Source of the DNA: Sycobia sp. Sy_11
Taxonomy: Eukaryota; Arthropoda; Insecta; Hymenoptera; Epichrysomallidae
Direction: 5' to 3'
Assembly (NCBI GenBank): GCA_018907035.1
Contig: JACCIC010000299.1
Coordinates: 124,001 to 188,000, forward strand
Length of the DNA: 64,000 nt
Shown here: positions 54,850 through 64,000 of the stretch, piece by piece
Numbering within the stretch: the stretch's first letter is position 1
How the letters are laid out: every line of letters starts with the position of its first letter
Notes under the pieces: model-generated
The model's database searches: none
Seen by the model: the letters and a program-made list of their open reading frames with translations, nothing else
Told to the model about the DNA's origin: nothing
Made by a program: the position numbers and the translations under genes

Positions 54850-56678
54850 ACTCGCTGCAACGCAGTCACATAAGTTCAGTTTAAATTTTTCTCTTTTGTG
54901 TTTCTCTTAATTTTTTTGTCTAAATTTATATCGCAGTAAAGAAGTTTGTTGGTGACTTTATTCTTTTTTTACAAGTTTAACAGTAAACATAAAAGTGAAA
55001 ATGGCTTCAATTGCATCTATCGAACGTCTTGTGCAACTTTACCGTGGAATTTTAGAAAGTGTGCACATGTGCAGCAAAGATGATATTCGTTATTGGCTAG
55101 CTATGGCTGATTTATCCATAAAGGAAGTGAGGGAAAAAATGGAAGACATTAATCTTTCTCGAGGAGAAAAGCAAAAGTGTTCCACTTGCTTTGTTAACAT
55201 TTCGTGTATACAAGCAGGACTTGAATGGCACCTTCATCATGGAGGAAGTCTTAACTCTGACGAGACAGAAGCTAAGGTGGAATGGAGTGAAGTCGAATCT
55301 GCGTTTAAAAATCGAATTAGGTCTGGTGTATTTGTAAATTTGAATGATGTAGACATTCTTAGCTTCTTAACTGACGCAGAAAAGATCTTTCAAAATAAGG
55401 TGAAAGCATGCTTAGGAGGATTTAGTGCAATCAAAGTAAATTCTGATTTCATGTCACAGTTTGCCGTACAGAAAAATTGTGAGGAATTGACAGATATGAA
55501 ATATTTTGCGACACAGAGTGCTACTGTTTACCTGTCCACCGATTTACTGAAATGGTTTGAGGAATATATTAGGAATCCTCTTCTTGCACATTTGGAAGAG
55601 TTTCAGGAAAAGGATTCAGGATGGACCTTGAAAAGTATTATAAGTCTATGCATCAACATGAAAAAATTTTCTCCTCACAAGGGCAGATCATATATACCTT
55701 TTCCGAAGTTCATAATATCCAAAAAGGCATGTGTTAATGTTCGTAATAGTAATAATCAGTGCTTTAAATATGCTATACTTTCAGCTTTATATCCTAATGT
55801 AATGAATCCTCAAAGAGTCCAGAATTATTATCAGTATACGAATGAATTGAACTTTGATGATATTGAATTTCCAGTTAAACTGAAAGATGTTGCAAAATTC
55901 GAAAAATTAAATATTATTTCTGTAAATGTGTATATGCTTAGAAAGATTGGACAGAAATATGAGGTAGCACCTTGTCACAGTACATCCAATAAGAAGGAGG
56001 AATATGTAAAGCTTCTCCTCATTCAAGATTACTACATCGATGAATTCGAAGAAAATAATATTCATGATGATAATGCTAGCTCGCCAAAATACCATTATGT
56101 TTGGATTAAAAATTTGTCCAGACTTTTAAGCTCACAACTGAATAAAGCCCATGCAAAATCATTTCATTGCGTAAGGTGTTTACAAATTTTTTATAATGAA
56201 GAGAAGCTGAAAAATCGCCAATACTATTGTAAGAATATGAGCGAATGCAGAATCAATTTGCTAAATAATTCCAATAATATTCTTAAATTTGAAGAACATA
56301 AAAAGAGTGAGAAAGTCCCATTGTCATTTATGCAGATTTCGAATGTCTGTTGCAGCCTACTCAGAATGAGAACGCTTTTCAGCGTCACGAAGCATATAGC
56401 AGTGGATATTATTTAAAATGTAGTTATGATGACAAATTGTCGGCTTACAAATCGTATAGACAGAAGAGTACAGATGACGAGACACCTGCACAGTGGTTTG
56501 TTCGTGAATTCAAATCCAGTGGAGAGCATATCGATCGACTCTATAAGACAACAAAACCAATGAATCTAACTGATCTAGAAGAATTACAGTTTCGATGGTC
56601 GTCTGTTTGTCATGTATGTGGCAATAAATTTGAAAAGGATCAACTTCCTGTACGAGATCATTGCCATCTTACAGGACG

Positions 56679-56758
56679 GTATGTTTATTAGATTATTTTA
56701 TAATTTATTCAATATTTTAGATAAAAAGAAAAAAACAATAATTTATTTTTCTCTCCAG
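56679..56758 (+). other. Putative spliceosomal intron in the PolB gene
   Basis: CG|GTATGT donor at 56679, TTTTTCTCTCCAG acceptor at 56758. The reading phase matches across the gap between a CHLTG motif and a RGAAH motif that are contiguous in relatives. Confidence 0.6.
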
Positions 56759-57711
56759 TTTCAGAGGAGCAGCTCATAATTCATGTAACTTGAATTATAA
56801 AGACTCAAGGTTTATTCCTGTTATTTTTCATAATCTTAATTATGACACACACTTTATTTTAAAAGAAATTGGTACGTCTTCGTTGATGAAAGGTCGAGTT
56901 TCTCTAATACCCCACAACAAAGAAAAGTATATTTCGTTTACAAAGTTCATAGATGGTTGTGATGTTAGTTTTAGATTTATTGATTTATAGCGATTTTTAC
57001 CATCATCTTTAGAAAAATTAGCATCATATCTACAAAATGTACCATTAGCTGTAAAGGAATTTAAATTAGATGGATTTTCAAATGAAAATATTCATCTTCT
57101 TAGGCGGATAGGTATATTTCCATACGATTTTGTAGATGGATTAGATAAATTAAACTGTAGAAAACTGCCAGAGAAAAACGAATTTTATAACCAATTAACC
57201 GATTCACATATTACCGATGAAGACTACATGCATGCTGTTCAAGTATGGGATAGATTTAATATCGGAACTTTAGGAGAATATTCCGACTTATATTTAAAAA
57301 CAGATGTTTTACTGTTAGCTGATGTCTTTGAAAGTTTTCGAGAAACGTCTATTGAAGCCTACGGCTTATGCCCTGCTCACTTTTACACAACTCCCGGCTT
57401 AACATTTGCAGCAGCTCTTAAAATGACAAAAGTTGAATTGGAACTTCTAACAGATATCGATATGTTATTATTCATCGAATCAGGTATTCGAGGAGGAATA
57501 AGCCAGTGCTGTAATCGATATGCGAAGGCAAATAATCCGTACATGCGTTCGTCATACGATAAAAACAAGAGAAAAAAATCACTTTTATATTATGATATTA
57601 ATAATTTATATGGATAATTTTTATCGATGGCACAACGTCTGCCAACGGGAAAATTTAAATGGATTGACTATCAATCCAATCCAGATTTTTTCAATGCTCC
57701 AGCAGATTCAG

Positions 57712-57831
57712 ATATAGGCTATATTGCTGAGGTATATTTAGAGTATCCTGAATATAGGCTATATTGCTGAGGTATATTTAGAGTATCCTGAATATAGGCT
57801 ATATTGCTGAGGTATATTTAGCGTATCCTGA
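57712..57831 (+). repeat. 40-bp tandem triplication inside PolB
   Basis: The unit ATATAGGCTATATTGCTGAG (first half) plus GTATATTTAGAGTATCCTGA is present three times with one substitution in the third. The gain of 80 bp shifts the frame. Confidence 0.95.
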
Positions 57832-58845
57832 AGAAATTCATGATGAACATCGTGATTTAGCTTTCTGTGCAGAGCATCCGTACACCTCCAGGCTCATCGC
57901 AGAAGAAACTTCTCACTACTTTGGACGATAAGAAAAGATATGTTATTCACTACCGAACACTGAAACAGGCACTGGATAATGGTCTTCGGCTAAAAAAGGT
58001 ATATAGAATTTTGAGTTTTGAGCAAAAACCATGGCTTAAAGCATACATAGAGTTTAATATAGAAAAGCGGAAGCGAGCAAAGAATGAATTTGAAAAACTC
58101 TTTTACAAACTTTTAATTAATGCAGTTTATGGAAAATGCATCGAGAGAGAAAGATCTCGTGTGGATGTACGATTAGTGAATAAATTTACAGGTCGATATG
58201 GAGCAGAAGCACGTATAGCTTTACCCAATTTTTATAGCTGTGCAATTTTCGATGAAAATTTGGTTGCTATACAGCTCAATTCTCATTCTGGACTTATCGA
58301 AGACACTAGTTTATGATTTTCACTACTCTTATATGAAAAAGCGAGTGGGAGAAAAATGTAAACTGCTACATACTGACACCGACAGTTTGATATACGAAGT
58401 GGAAGACATTGATATGTATAAAATTATGAAAGAAGATATTAACAGATTTGATACTTCTGACTATGATGAAAATAATCCGTATGGAATAGCTCGATCAAAT
58501 AAAAAAATATCAGGATTAATGAAGGACGAATATAATGGAAAAATTATGATGGAATTTATTGTTTTACGGATCAAAATGTATAGTATTTTAGTGGATGGAG
58601 GAGAAATAGTAAAAAAAGCCAAAGGTATAAAATCGAATGTTGTAAAGAATACAATTACATTTGAAGATTATCGAAAATGTCTTGATGACCTGGTCATTAT
58701 ACATCGCGAGCAGTGTAACATCCGTTCTAAATTACATATAGTATATACTGAAAAATAGAAAAAAATTGCTTTAAGTCCATATGATGATAAAAGATTCTTA
58801 CTAACAAATAGTACAGATACTTTACCGTCGGGGCACTATAGAATT

Positions 58846-59373
58846 ATGGAAGAACAGATGGCACAAGCTGCATGTGAAATAGAGAGGGAAATATTAAACG
58901 AAGCAAATCATCCAAAAGAGGGAGACATCGAGATAAAGAACGCTTACAAAGAGACTAATGAAAGAGCTGTTGGAGTGGGGATAGATAGTGATGTAGGAGA
59001 ACTAAGACATGAAGTCAGTAATAAATCTAGAGTGACCTGTGTAGAAGTGCATGCAGAAGAGAGGGGGAATATCGAAACGAATGAAAATAGAGTGACACGG
59101 GAGGAGGTAACGCTTTATAGCAGTGAAGGCGAACCAATCACCATTGAATATGATGTATCACTTGAAGTAATAAAAGAATGGAATCCTGAAGAATCTTTGA
59201 CAATGCTGGAGGGGATAAGCTCAATAGAAAGGGAAAAAGTTGAGGTGGGGAATAAGCTATATGAAGAGACCGATGATGATGAACAGTTCATTCAAGCAGT
59301 TGAAGAAATCGAACGAAACTACTCACCTCCTCAAAAAAAACAAGACTCAACTAATTCTCAAGGTAAAATTTAA
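58846..59373 (+). CDS. Acidic protein or C-terminal tail in frame with PolB
   Basis: The 175-codon frame is in phase with the end of PolB; only the TAG at 58756-58758 and an open 87-bp stretch (with LPSGHYRI) separate them. It is very acidic (EEQMAQAACEIEREI; EETDDDEQFIQAVEEIE) and has no catalytic motif. It may be the C-terminal tail of the polymerase protein or a separate gene starting at 58846. Confidence 0.5.
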   Translation: MEEQMAQAACEIEREILNEANHPKEGDIEIKNAYKETNERAVGVGIDSDVGELRHEVSNKSRVTCVEVHAEERGNIETNENRVTREEVTLYSSEGEPITIEYDVSLEVIKEWNPEESLTMLEGISSIEREKVEVGNKLYEETDDDEQFIQAVEEIERNYSPPQKKQDSTNSQGKI

Positions 59374-59439
59374 GTTTATATTCTCTAAAAAAAAACAAAC
59401 AAAGAATTATATTCATAATTTAAATTTATTCATTTCTTT

Positions 59440-59694
59440 TTGTTATATAGAATGGATCTAGCTACATTAAATAAAATTGCCGAGTGCGAGTTTTTGCCGA
59501 CGAAGAAATGTACAGAATTGGAGAAAAATAAGCAGTATATGGCAACTGCTCTCAAGCTAATTAACACTCGATATGGTGCGAAAATTGTAGCAGAACTTGA
59601 CGATAGTTTTCAAATATTTTTACCACAGAAGATATCGTCAGCAATATTAAAGGACACACAATTTTTCAAAAAACCTCGCAAATACTGCAAATAA
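59440..59694 (+). CDS. Small OB-fold-like protein (possible single-strand DNA binder)
   Basis: 84 codons; the likely start is the second Met at 59452 (MDLATLNKIAECEF). The pattern LINTRYGAKIVAELDD, then FQIFLPQKIS, matches small proteins often found next to PolB in arthropod virus-like elements. The NTRYG-EL-FLP layout suggests an OB-type nucleic-acid-binding fold. The frame is intact. The role is inferred from context. Confidence 0.45.
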   Translation: MLYRMDLATLNKIAECEFLPTKKCTELEKNKQYMATALKLINTRYGAKIVAELDDSFQIFLPQKISSAILKDTQFFKKPRKYCK

Positions 59695-59937
59695 ACGATG
59701 TTTATTTTTACTTTATCCAGGCGGAAGTTGTTTTAAATTTGATAAATGTACTTCTTAAGAAAGAATGCAATAAATATATTTCATGTTAAAAAAAAAAAAT
59801 CATTTATTTTTCATATAATGATATACATGTATGCATAATAATTACATAAATAAATCAGATTATAAAAATATTGCAATGTTGTTTTCTTATTTACTGAAAA
59901 ACTAATGTCCTTAAACCTATTCTTACATAAATTAGTA

Positions 59938-60245
59938 TTATTTATTAATTTGATTTATAACATAATTAAATTTAAAAAAAACTTCATTTTTAGCTATCCA
60001 ACTATTATGTTCACTATTGAATCCTAGCCACGTTACGTATACGCGATTATCACTTTTCTTTAATACTTTTTCAACTAGATAAATTTCTGGATACTTAGTT
60101 TTTTGCATTTCACTCTCATAAAAGCCACCAGAGACATGTTTATCATAATAATCTTTAATGTGATATTATACGTATATCATATTTTCTTCGCTCATATCTA
60201 CGACGTGCTGGTTTGTGCAACTCTTCAACCACTTTTTCGCGGTAC
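59938..60245 (-). pseudogene. Integrase remnant: N-terminal edge joined to chromodomain-like tail, core deleted
   Basis: Minus strand. VVEELHKPARRRYERRKY at about 60228-60175 is the segment that normally precedes the catalytic core of Polinton-type integrases. Within about 30 bases, after a stop, the sequence continues as GGFYESEMQKTKYPEIYLV and VYVTWLGFNSEHNSW. This is the chromodomain-like C-terminus with its aromatic W-G-(H)NSW pattern. The RVE core with its DDE residues, about 150 codons, is missing. The frame ends near 59938. Integrases join element ends to host DNA; this one cannot. Confidence 0.7.
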
Positions 60246-60632
60246 ATATTTTTTTTCAATCTCTTTTATAATATTATTTGTGTTTTTAACAAGTTCCGTT
60301 ACGTTCTCTTTCAAATTATTATATTTTTTAATAAGATCCCCCAGTTTTGCTTCTATGGACAAGCGAGTAGCTTCATACCTTTGCTCACAATCTTGAACGT
60401 ATTTAAGCGATTCAGAAATTTCAAATGATAACACATCTACCAGGGTCTTTAGTGCTATAATCAAAATTTTCACGCTAATTGCGTCATTTTCTTCTGTAGC
60501 TTGCCCAATATTACAAAGTCGTTTACTTTCGATATCATAATTTCCATCCAATGTAGTATTAAAGCCAATACCTGGAGGGCCTCGACTCCCTTTCGAGACC
60601 TCTAACGTTCTTCCAAACACGTTAAGACTCAT
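60225..60632 (-). CDS. Collagen-like GPPG protein, possible fibre or structural protein
   Basis: 135 codons, intact. MSLNVFGRTLEVSKGSRGPP then GIGFNTTLDGNYDIESKRLC (a short collagen-type GPPG followed by an LDGNYDI--KRL-N motif) and a long coiled-coil helix (about residues 60-130). This layout resembles trimeric attachment or tail-fibre-like proteins of virus-like elements. The last codons overlap the integrase remnant in another frame. The minus-strand neighbour upstream ends at 60664, so the two could form one transcription unit. The role is inferred. Confidence 0.5.
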   Translation of the reverse strand: MSLNVFGRTLEVSKGSRGPPGIGFNTTLDGNYDIESKRLCNIGQATEENDAISVKILIIALKTLVDVLSFEISESLKYVQDCEQRYEATRLSIEAKLGDLIKKYNNLKENVTELVKNTNNIIKEIEKKYVPRKSG

Positions 60633-60663
60633 GTTGCTACTGATGAAATCATCTATGAACGTA

Positions 60664-60890
60664 TCAATATATGCATCTTATTTCGCGTAATTCTGCAATA
60701 ATGGATTGAATTTCATTGATGTGATTGTTATTTCCAGCGGATTGTTCAGCAGTTAGTAATCTTAGTCTCTCAACAAGCTCATTCGGATCATCCCAGTATA
60801 CTAACTCTATTGAAGAATTTTTCTTTGCAATTTTATATTTAGGTAAGATTGCTCCTCCTCCCTTTTTTTTGTACGAGTAGCACTTATAAA
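60664..60890 (-). CDS. Small WDDP protein of the Polinton-like element
   Basis: The minus-strand frame has no certain start (it is open from about 60890, YKKKGGGAILPKYKIAKK). It carries SSIELVYWDDPNELVERLRL and ends IIAELREIRCIY at the TGA 60664-60666. It is recognisable as a short conserved protein that accompanies PolB elements in arthropod genomes. The function is unknown. The start may lie in the inner edge of the right TIR or be spliced. It is 31 bp upstream of the GPPG gene. Confidence 0.5.
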
Positions 60891-60965
60891 TTTAGACAAA
60901 AAAATTAAGAGAAACACAAAAGAGAAAAATTTAAACTGAATTTATGTGACTGCGTTGCAGCGAGT

Positions 60966-61181
60966 GTGTTCTTTCAAGAAAATTGGACTCTTTTAAAGGA
61001 AAGTAAAGAAGTGGAAGGAGAAATATTGAAAGGTGAACGGAAAATATTGAGTGTGATGACAACACTAAACTGTGCTTTAAAATCGGGAGGAGGGATATAT
61101 CGTCTTGCCGCCATCATCACAGACCATCACCTGCCTTTTTTTAGCAACCAATTGGGAAAGTGTTTTCCGTGTGAGCGGTAG
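60966..61181 (+). CDS. Conserved 71-codon TIR ORF, right copy
   Basis: Partner of 54634-54849, outward facing. Amino-acid differences are few (for example P/T, R/K, K/T, L/F). It is likewise preceded by TTGCAG, with a GTG first codon. Confidence 0.45.
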   Translation: MFFQENWTLLKESKEVEGEILKGERKILSVMTTLNCALKSGGGIYRLAAIITDHHLPFFSNQLGKCFPCER

Positions 61182-61462
61182 GACAACATGAATGTGTTCG
61201 ATTACGTTCGTCCAATCAGATCATTGCGTTCCCTCTCCTACATACAAGCATAAGCGTTCCCTCTAATCAAAGTTCAAACTAAATAAACTGACCTTCCTTC
61301 ACCCAGACGCACCTATATTGATGTTTTTTTACTCAACCAATCGTAAAAGAGGGGCTAATTTCGGGAGGCGGAGAATCTTGATATAAAATGAGAATGTGAG
61401 CACGAAACTTTACATTTCTTGTCATCACTCCAGCTTCTAAAATAAGTGTATAGAAGTGCATA

Positions 61463-61840
61463 ATGTCAAGAGTACAACAATATGAGGTTGTTTTTAGAAA
61501 AAGTATCTTAACATGTCCGGAAGATAAAGTATTCCTCTGCGACATACAGGGATTCCAAACAAGTGGCCCGCAAAGCTTTATTTTAAAAGAATTTAGTTTG
61601 CTGAGTTAGAAAAAGGTCCACTGCCCACCGTGTACCTCTTTAAAGTCACCATTCTCCATGTAGCGAAATTAACTTGGAGTGAAGAAAAAACAGTCCTTAG
61701 AATGGCTGCAACGTGAATATCATGGGAATGAAATGGGATTCTTGGCGATATTTCCTATATCACCGACTCAAAAAGACATTAGACATTTGTTGCACTGGAG
61801 TGCAAAAATTGTATGTGAAGGGCGAGACAAGAAGGAATGA
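61463..61840 (+). pseudogene. TIR-encoded protein, right copy
   Basis: Mirror of 54352-53960. The frame starting ATG 61463 meets a TAG near 61608, and later words of the protein reappear out of frame to about 61840. The left copy stays open further, so the two TIRs decayed independently. Confidence 0.45.
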
Positions 61841-62044
61841 TTATCAAACGTGCGACCAAAGAGTGAAGTAAGGGGGATACTGTGACAATCAGCTGATGAC
61901 ACAAAGCGAAGAGAGAAACAATAGAGAGAGGAGAAGATAGAGAGAGATATATATTCATATACGGTTAGATAGAATGGGTCGGGTTCATACTTTTCATTCG
62001 GGGCAACAGGGAGCATACTTTCTTACTTTTCAACGGGGCAGACG

Positions 62045-62374
62045 GGGGCATACTTTTATCATACTTTTTTATACTTTCTCATACTTTTCTCATACTTTCT
62101 CATACTTTTATGATACTTTTTTATACTTTTCCATACTTTTTCATTCTTTTATCATACTTTTTTATACTTTCTCATACTTTTCTCATTCTTTTTCATAATT
62201 TTATGATACTTTTTTATACTTTTTCATAATTTTTCATACTTTTATCATACTTTTTTATACTTTCTCATACTTTTTCATACTATTATCATACTTTTTTATA
62301 CTTTTCTCATACTTTTCTCATACTTTTTCATACTTTTATGATACTTTTTTATACTTTTCCATACTTACACACAT
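62045..62374. repeat. CATACTTTT minisatellite, right end
   Basis: About 30 units of the complement of the left-end repeat. The array terminates at the TCCATACTT boundary near 62374. Confidence 0.9.
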
Positions 62375-62829
62375 GGTTACAAAATTATTTGAGTGGAAAG
62401 AATGGCCGGGACGAAATTGGATAAGAATATAATGAAATGTATATTACTATAAAAGATAATATTAATAAAATGAATTTATAAATCAAGTCATGACTTAAAA
62501 TAATTTTCCTTTCATGACAATAAATATATATTTGATTAAAATTTTATTAATTTTCAATAATATAAATTTATATTATCAACAATATATTCATAAAAAGGTT
62601 ATCTACATAATAAATTGTATATTAACATAAAAAAATATTAATATATTTGTTAATCATATACATTATTATAAATTATGAGAGTAGGGATAGGTTTTTTGGA
62701 TATGAAATACAAAACAGTTTCCTTTAAATATTGTATTATTTATTATAATACTGTAAATGTATATTAAAAAACTATCTATGGAAATAAGATATAAGTCGGG
62801 TATACGAAGTTAGTTAACGCGTACAAGAT
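62375..62829. other. AT-rich stretch, no gene recognised
   Basis: Flank of the Polinton-like element; no feature recognised. Confidence 0.5.
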
Positions 62830-63085
62830 GAAGTTCGAGAAACATGAAAAAATTCAAAGTCTGAAAAATATGAACTATTTCAAAGGTTAAAAATCGCAAG
62901 AAAAATCTAGGTCAGAAAAATCCTAAGTCCGAAGATGACGAAAATTTTTAAAGTTCGAAAAAGCCGAAAAAATTTAAAGTCCGAAAATGCCGAAAAAAAT
63001 TCTAAATCCGAAAATCACGAAAAAAATGTAAGTCCGTAAAAGTTGGAAAAATTCTAAGTCCGAACATCACGAAAAAATTCTCAAT
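62830..63085. repeat. Minisatellite of about 28-32-bp units
   Basis: Eight or so variants of AAGTCCGAAAATGCCGAAAA plus AATTCT in tandem. The unit length drifts and there is no coding potential. Confidence 0.8.
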
Positions 63086-64000
63086 TTCAATGGTAAGGCT
63101 ATAATTTCTTTATTGATTGGCCGCATATCGTTCATTAGGGATGCGTTCGTAGAGATTACGGAAATCATATTTAAATAGCCGAAAACAGTACTTCAAGTGT
63201 AATAAAAAAAAACTATAAGTTTCCTAAGACTCTCGTACTATAAAAGTTTCCTAAGAGTCGTAGACTGAAAATATACAAAATAAATTTTTCGAAAGTAAGC
63301 ATCACCAATATGCATAAAATCTTACACCATATGAAAAGCGTACGTGGAACGTTTTTACAACTTATGTTCTCTTCATGAAAACAAACTCAATGCCAATGGC
63401 ATGGTCATAATTTTGTTATTGGTATGCCACATATCAGAAAATAGAAGAAAACAAATAAAACAGTAAAACTAAAAGCTATAGGCATAATGACACATTTCAA
63501 GGCGCACTGCCCGCTCCTCCAGGCACTTCTCGATTCGAAAGGCACCTTGAGTAATTCGTGGGTGTGATGTCGGACGGGATACTGGCACAATTTTGAGGAG
63601 TGGGAGTGTGCCAGAATGAATGTATACGTTCTGGCACAGTTTTGCTGTGCCAGAATGCCTATGTGCCAGTATGCCTATATCCCATCTACTATTCACTAAC
63701 TGTAATTTAATTACATTAACTTTTTTAATAAATAAAACATGAACTTTTTGTACATGAATTAATATTAATAATTATATTAGATATTATAATGAATTTACAA
63801 ATGTTATTTGTGTAGGAAAGCAAAAATCAAGGGTCCCGGCTTGATTTCTTTAGAATGGACCATTTGCGTAAGCATTCATTGCTTTCGAAAAAGATTAATT
63901 AATTTCATTAGAATAATTTATAATATAAAACGTGTTTAAATAAGCGAGCGCCTGTACTTTCGATTATTAGTCCCCTAACCGGAATTGCAAAAAAGTTTTA
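63086..64000. other. AT-rich stretch with one strong hairpin
   Basis: No gene was recognised. Two distantly alike blocks occur at 63085-63150 and 63385-63440 (CAATGG--...ATAATTT--TTATTG). A perfect 11-bp stem with a 5-base loop (TTCTGGCACAG/CTGTGCCAGAA) lies at 63629-63655, with GTGCCAGAATG words around it. Confidence 0.5.

Larger units (their letters stand above)
53424..54940 (+). repeat. Left terminal inverted repeat
   Basis: It consists of a minisatellite (53424-53850), a (TA)n tract (53879-53920) and a unique part (53930-54940). The unique part is the reverse complement of 60885-61845. It ends inside at TCTAAATTTATATCGCAG. Confidence 0.85.
54995..58845 (+). pseudogene. DNA polymerase B (protein-primed type), broken
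   Basis: The first 473-codon block (54995-56416) is an N-terminal region with C-x2-C zinc motifs (KCSTCFVN, HCVRCLQIF). A zinc/HNH-like VRDHCHLTG follows, interrupted by an 80-bp intron-like gap (56679-56758). Next are the exonuclease motif FHNLNYDTHF, polymerase motif A-type YYDINNLYG (57592-57617), motif B KLLINAVYGKC (about 58108-58140) and motif C HTDTDSLIY (58369-58395). Lesions are a frame change near 56400, TAG at 56988, TAA at 57615, a 40-bp triplication (57712-57831), a frame change near 58300, and TAG at 58756. The enzyme replicates linear element genomes from a terminal protein. It is not functional as it stands. Confidence 0.85.
53424..62374. mobile_element. Degenerate Polinton/Maverick-like (adintovirus-like) linear element
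   Basis: About 8.95 kb bounded by inverted repeats of about 1.5 kb. The inner part 53965-54940 mirrors 61845-60885 almost perfectly, and the outer parts are AAAGTATG minisatellites. Inside are a broken family-B DNA polymerase on plus, and on minus an integrase remnant, a GPPG protein and a small WDDP protein. PolB plus chromodomain integrase plus long TIRs is the Polinton hallmark. No capsid, ATPase or protease gene was recognised, and the element is roughly half the usual Polinton length. A clear 6-bp target duplication was not identified. Confidence 0.75.
60885..62374 (-). repeat. Right terminal inverted repeat
   Basis: Reverse complement of the left TIR from 60885 to about 61845. A region of about 140 bp (61850-61990) then differs from the left. 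The minisatellite (62045-62374) closes the element. Confidence 0.85.

Noticed and set aside
53424..62374. CRISPR-like array from the regularly spaced AAAGTATG repeats
   Set aside because: Units are contiguous variants without unique spacers and the context is a eukaryotic mobile element.
53424..62374. Presence of capsid, ATPase or protease genes in the Polinton-like element
   Set aside because: I looked for long frames on both strands between 58.8 and 61.0 kb and in the TIRs and found none with the expected size or motifs.

Overview
The window looks like transposon-dense euchromatin or pericentromere of an insect, most likely a hymenopteran and possibly an ant. It is AT-rich and full of (TA)n, (CA)n and (GA)n tracts. 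It carries mariner, R1-like, I-like, Jockey-like and Penelope-like elements and a Polinton-like element, and there is no operon structure. The species cannot be fixed from the sequence. I found no intact host gene. The best host-derived candidates are a short chemoreceptor-like exon (17.2 kb) and a small spliced-looking gene with a partial duplicate (34.1 and 36.5 kb).

Layout, left part. 0-1.4 kb: decayed LTR-retrotransposon gag on the minus strand with a CCHC zinc knuckle. 4.1-5.5 kb: two diverged copies of one repeat facing each other. 5.5-6.0 kb: an unusual tandem array of paired hairpins. 6.8-7.1 kb: mariner remnant. 7.5-8.8 kb: Penelope-like element (PLE) copy 1. 9.4-10.7 kb: full-length but dead mariner. 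12.7-16.1 kb: degenerate Jockey-like LINE with a second 5' end facing it head to head. 18.2-18.9 kb: internally deleted mariner. 19.0 kb: first of three copies of a tRNA-derived SINE. 21.3-24.4 kb: internally deleted R1-like LINE.

Layout, middle part. 25.4-32.7 kb is a three-level nest: an LTR-like unit is interrupted by a terminal-inverted-repeat element (family B), which is interrupted inside its (AC)n tract by a nearly complete R1-clade LINE. 34-37 kb: duplicated small gene fragment mixed with TIR elements C and E. 37.1-38.1 kb: PLE copy 2 with an intact GIY-YIG endonuclease end and a recognisable hammerhead core. 38.2-40.2 kb: B copy 3 with an uninterrupted mariner inside it. 45.1-51.9 kb: B copy 2 carrying a full-length I-like LINE bounded by a 13-bp target-site duplication.

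Layout, right part. 53.4-62.4 kb is the most unusual object, a roughly 9-kb linear virus-like element with terminal inverted repeats (TIRs) of about 1.5 kb. It has a broken protein-primed-type DNA polymerase B, an integrase whose catalytic core is deleted but whose chromodomain-like tail remains, a collagen-like GPPG protein, outward-facing ORFs duplicated in both TIRs, and arrays of a roughly 10-bp AAAGTATG-type repeat at both outer ends. This fits a degenerate Polinton/Maverick-like (adintovirus-like) element.

Almost every coding region belongs to a mobile element, and the relations between them are insertion order rather than pathway. The B and C families share a CCC-TG--GAAAT terminal signature and both carry an internal tRNA-like module followed by a T run. 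I do not recognise this family and regard it as a good candidate for something undescribed.
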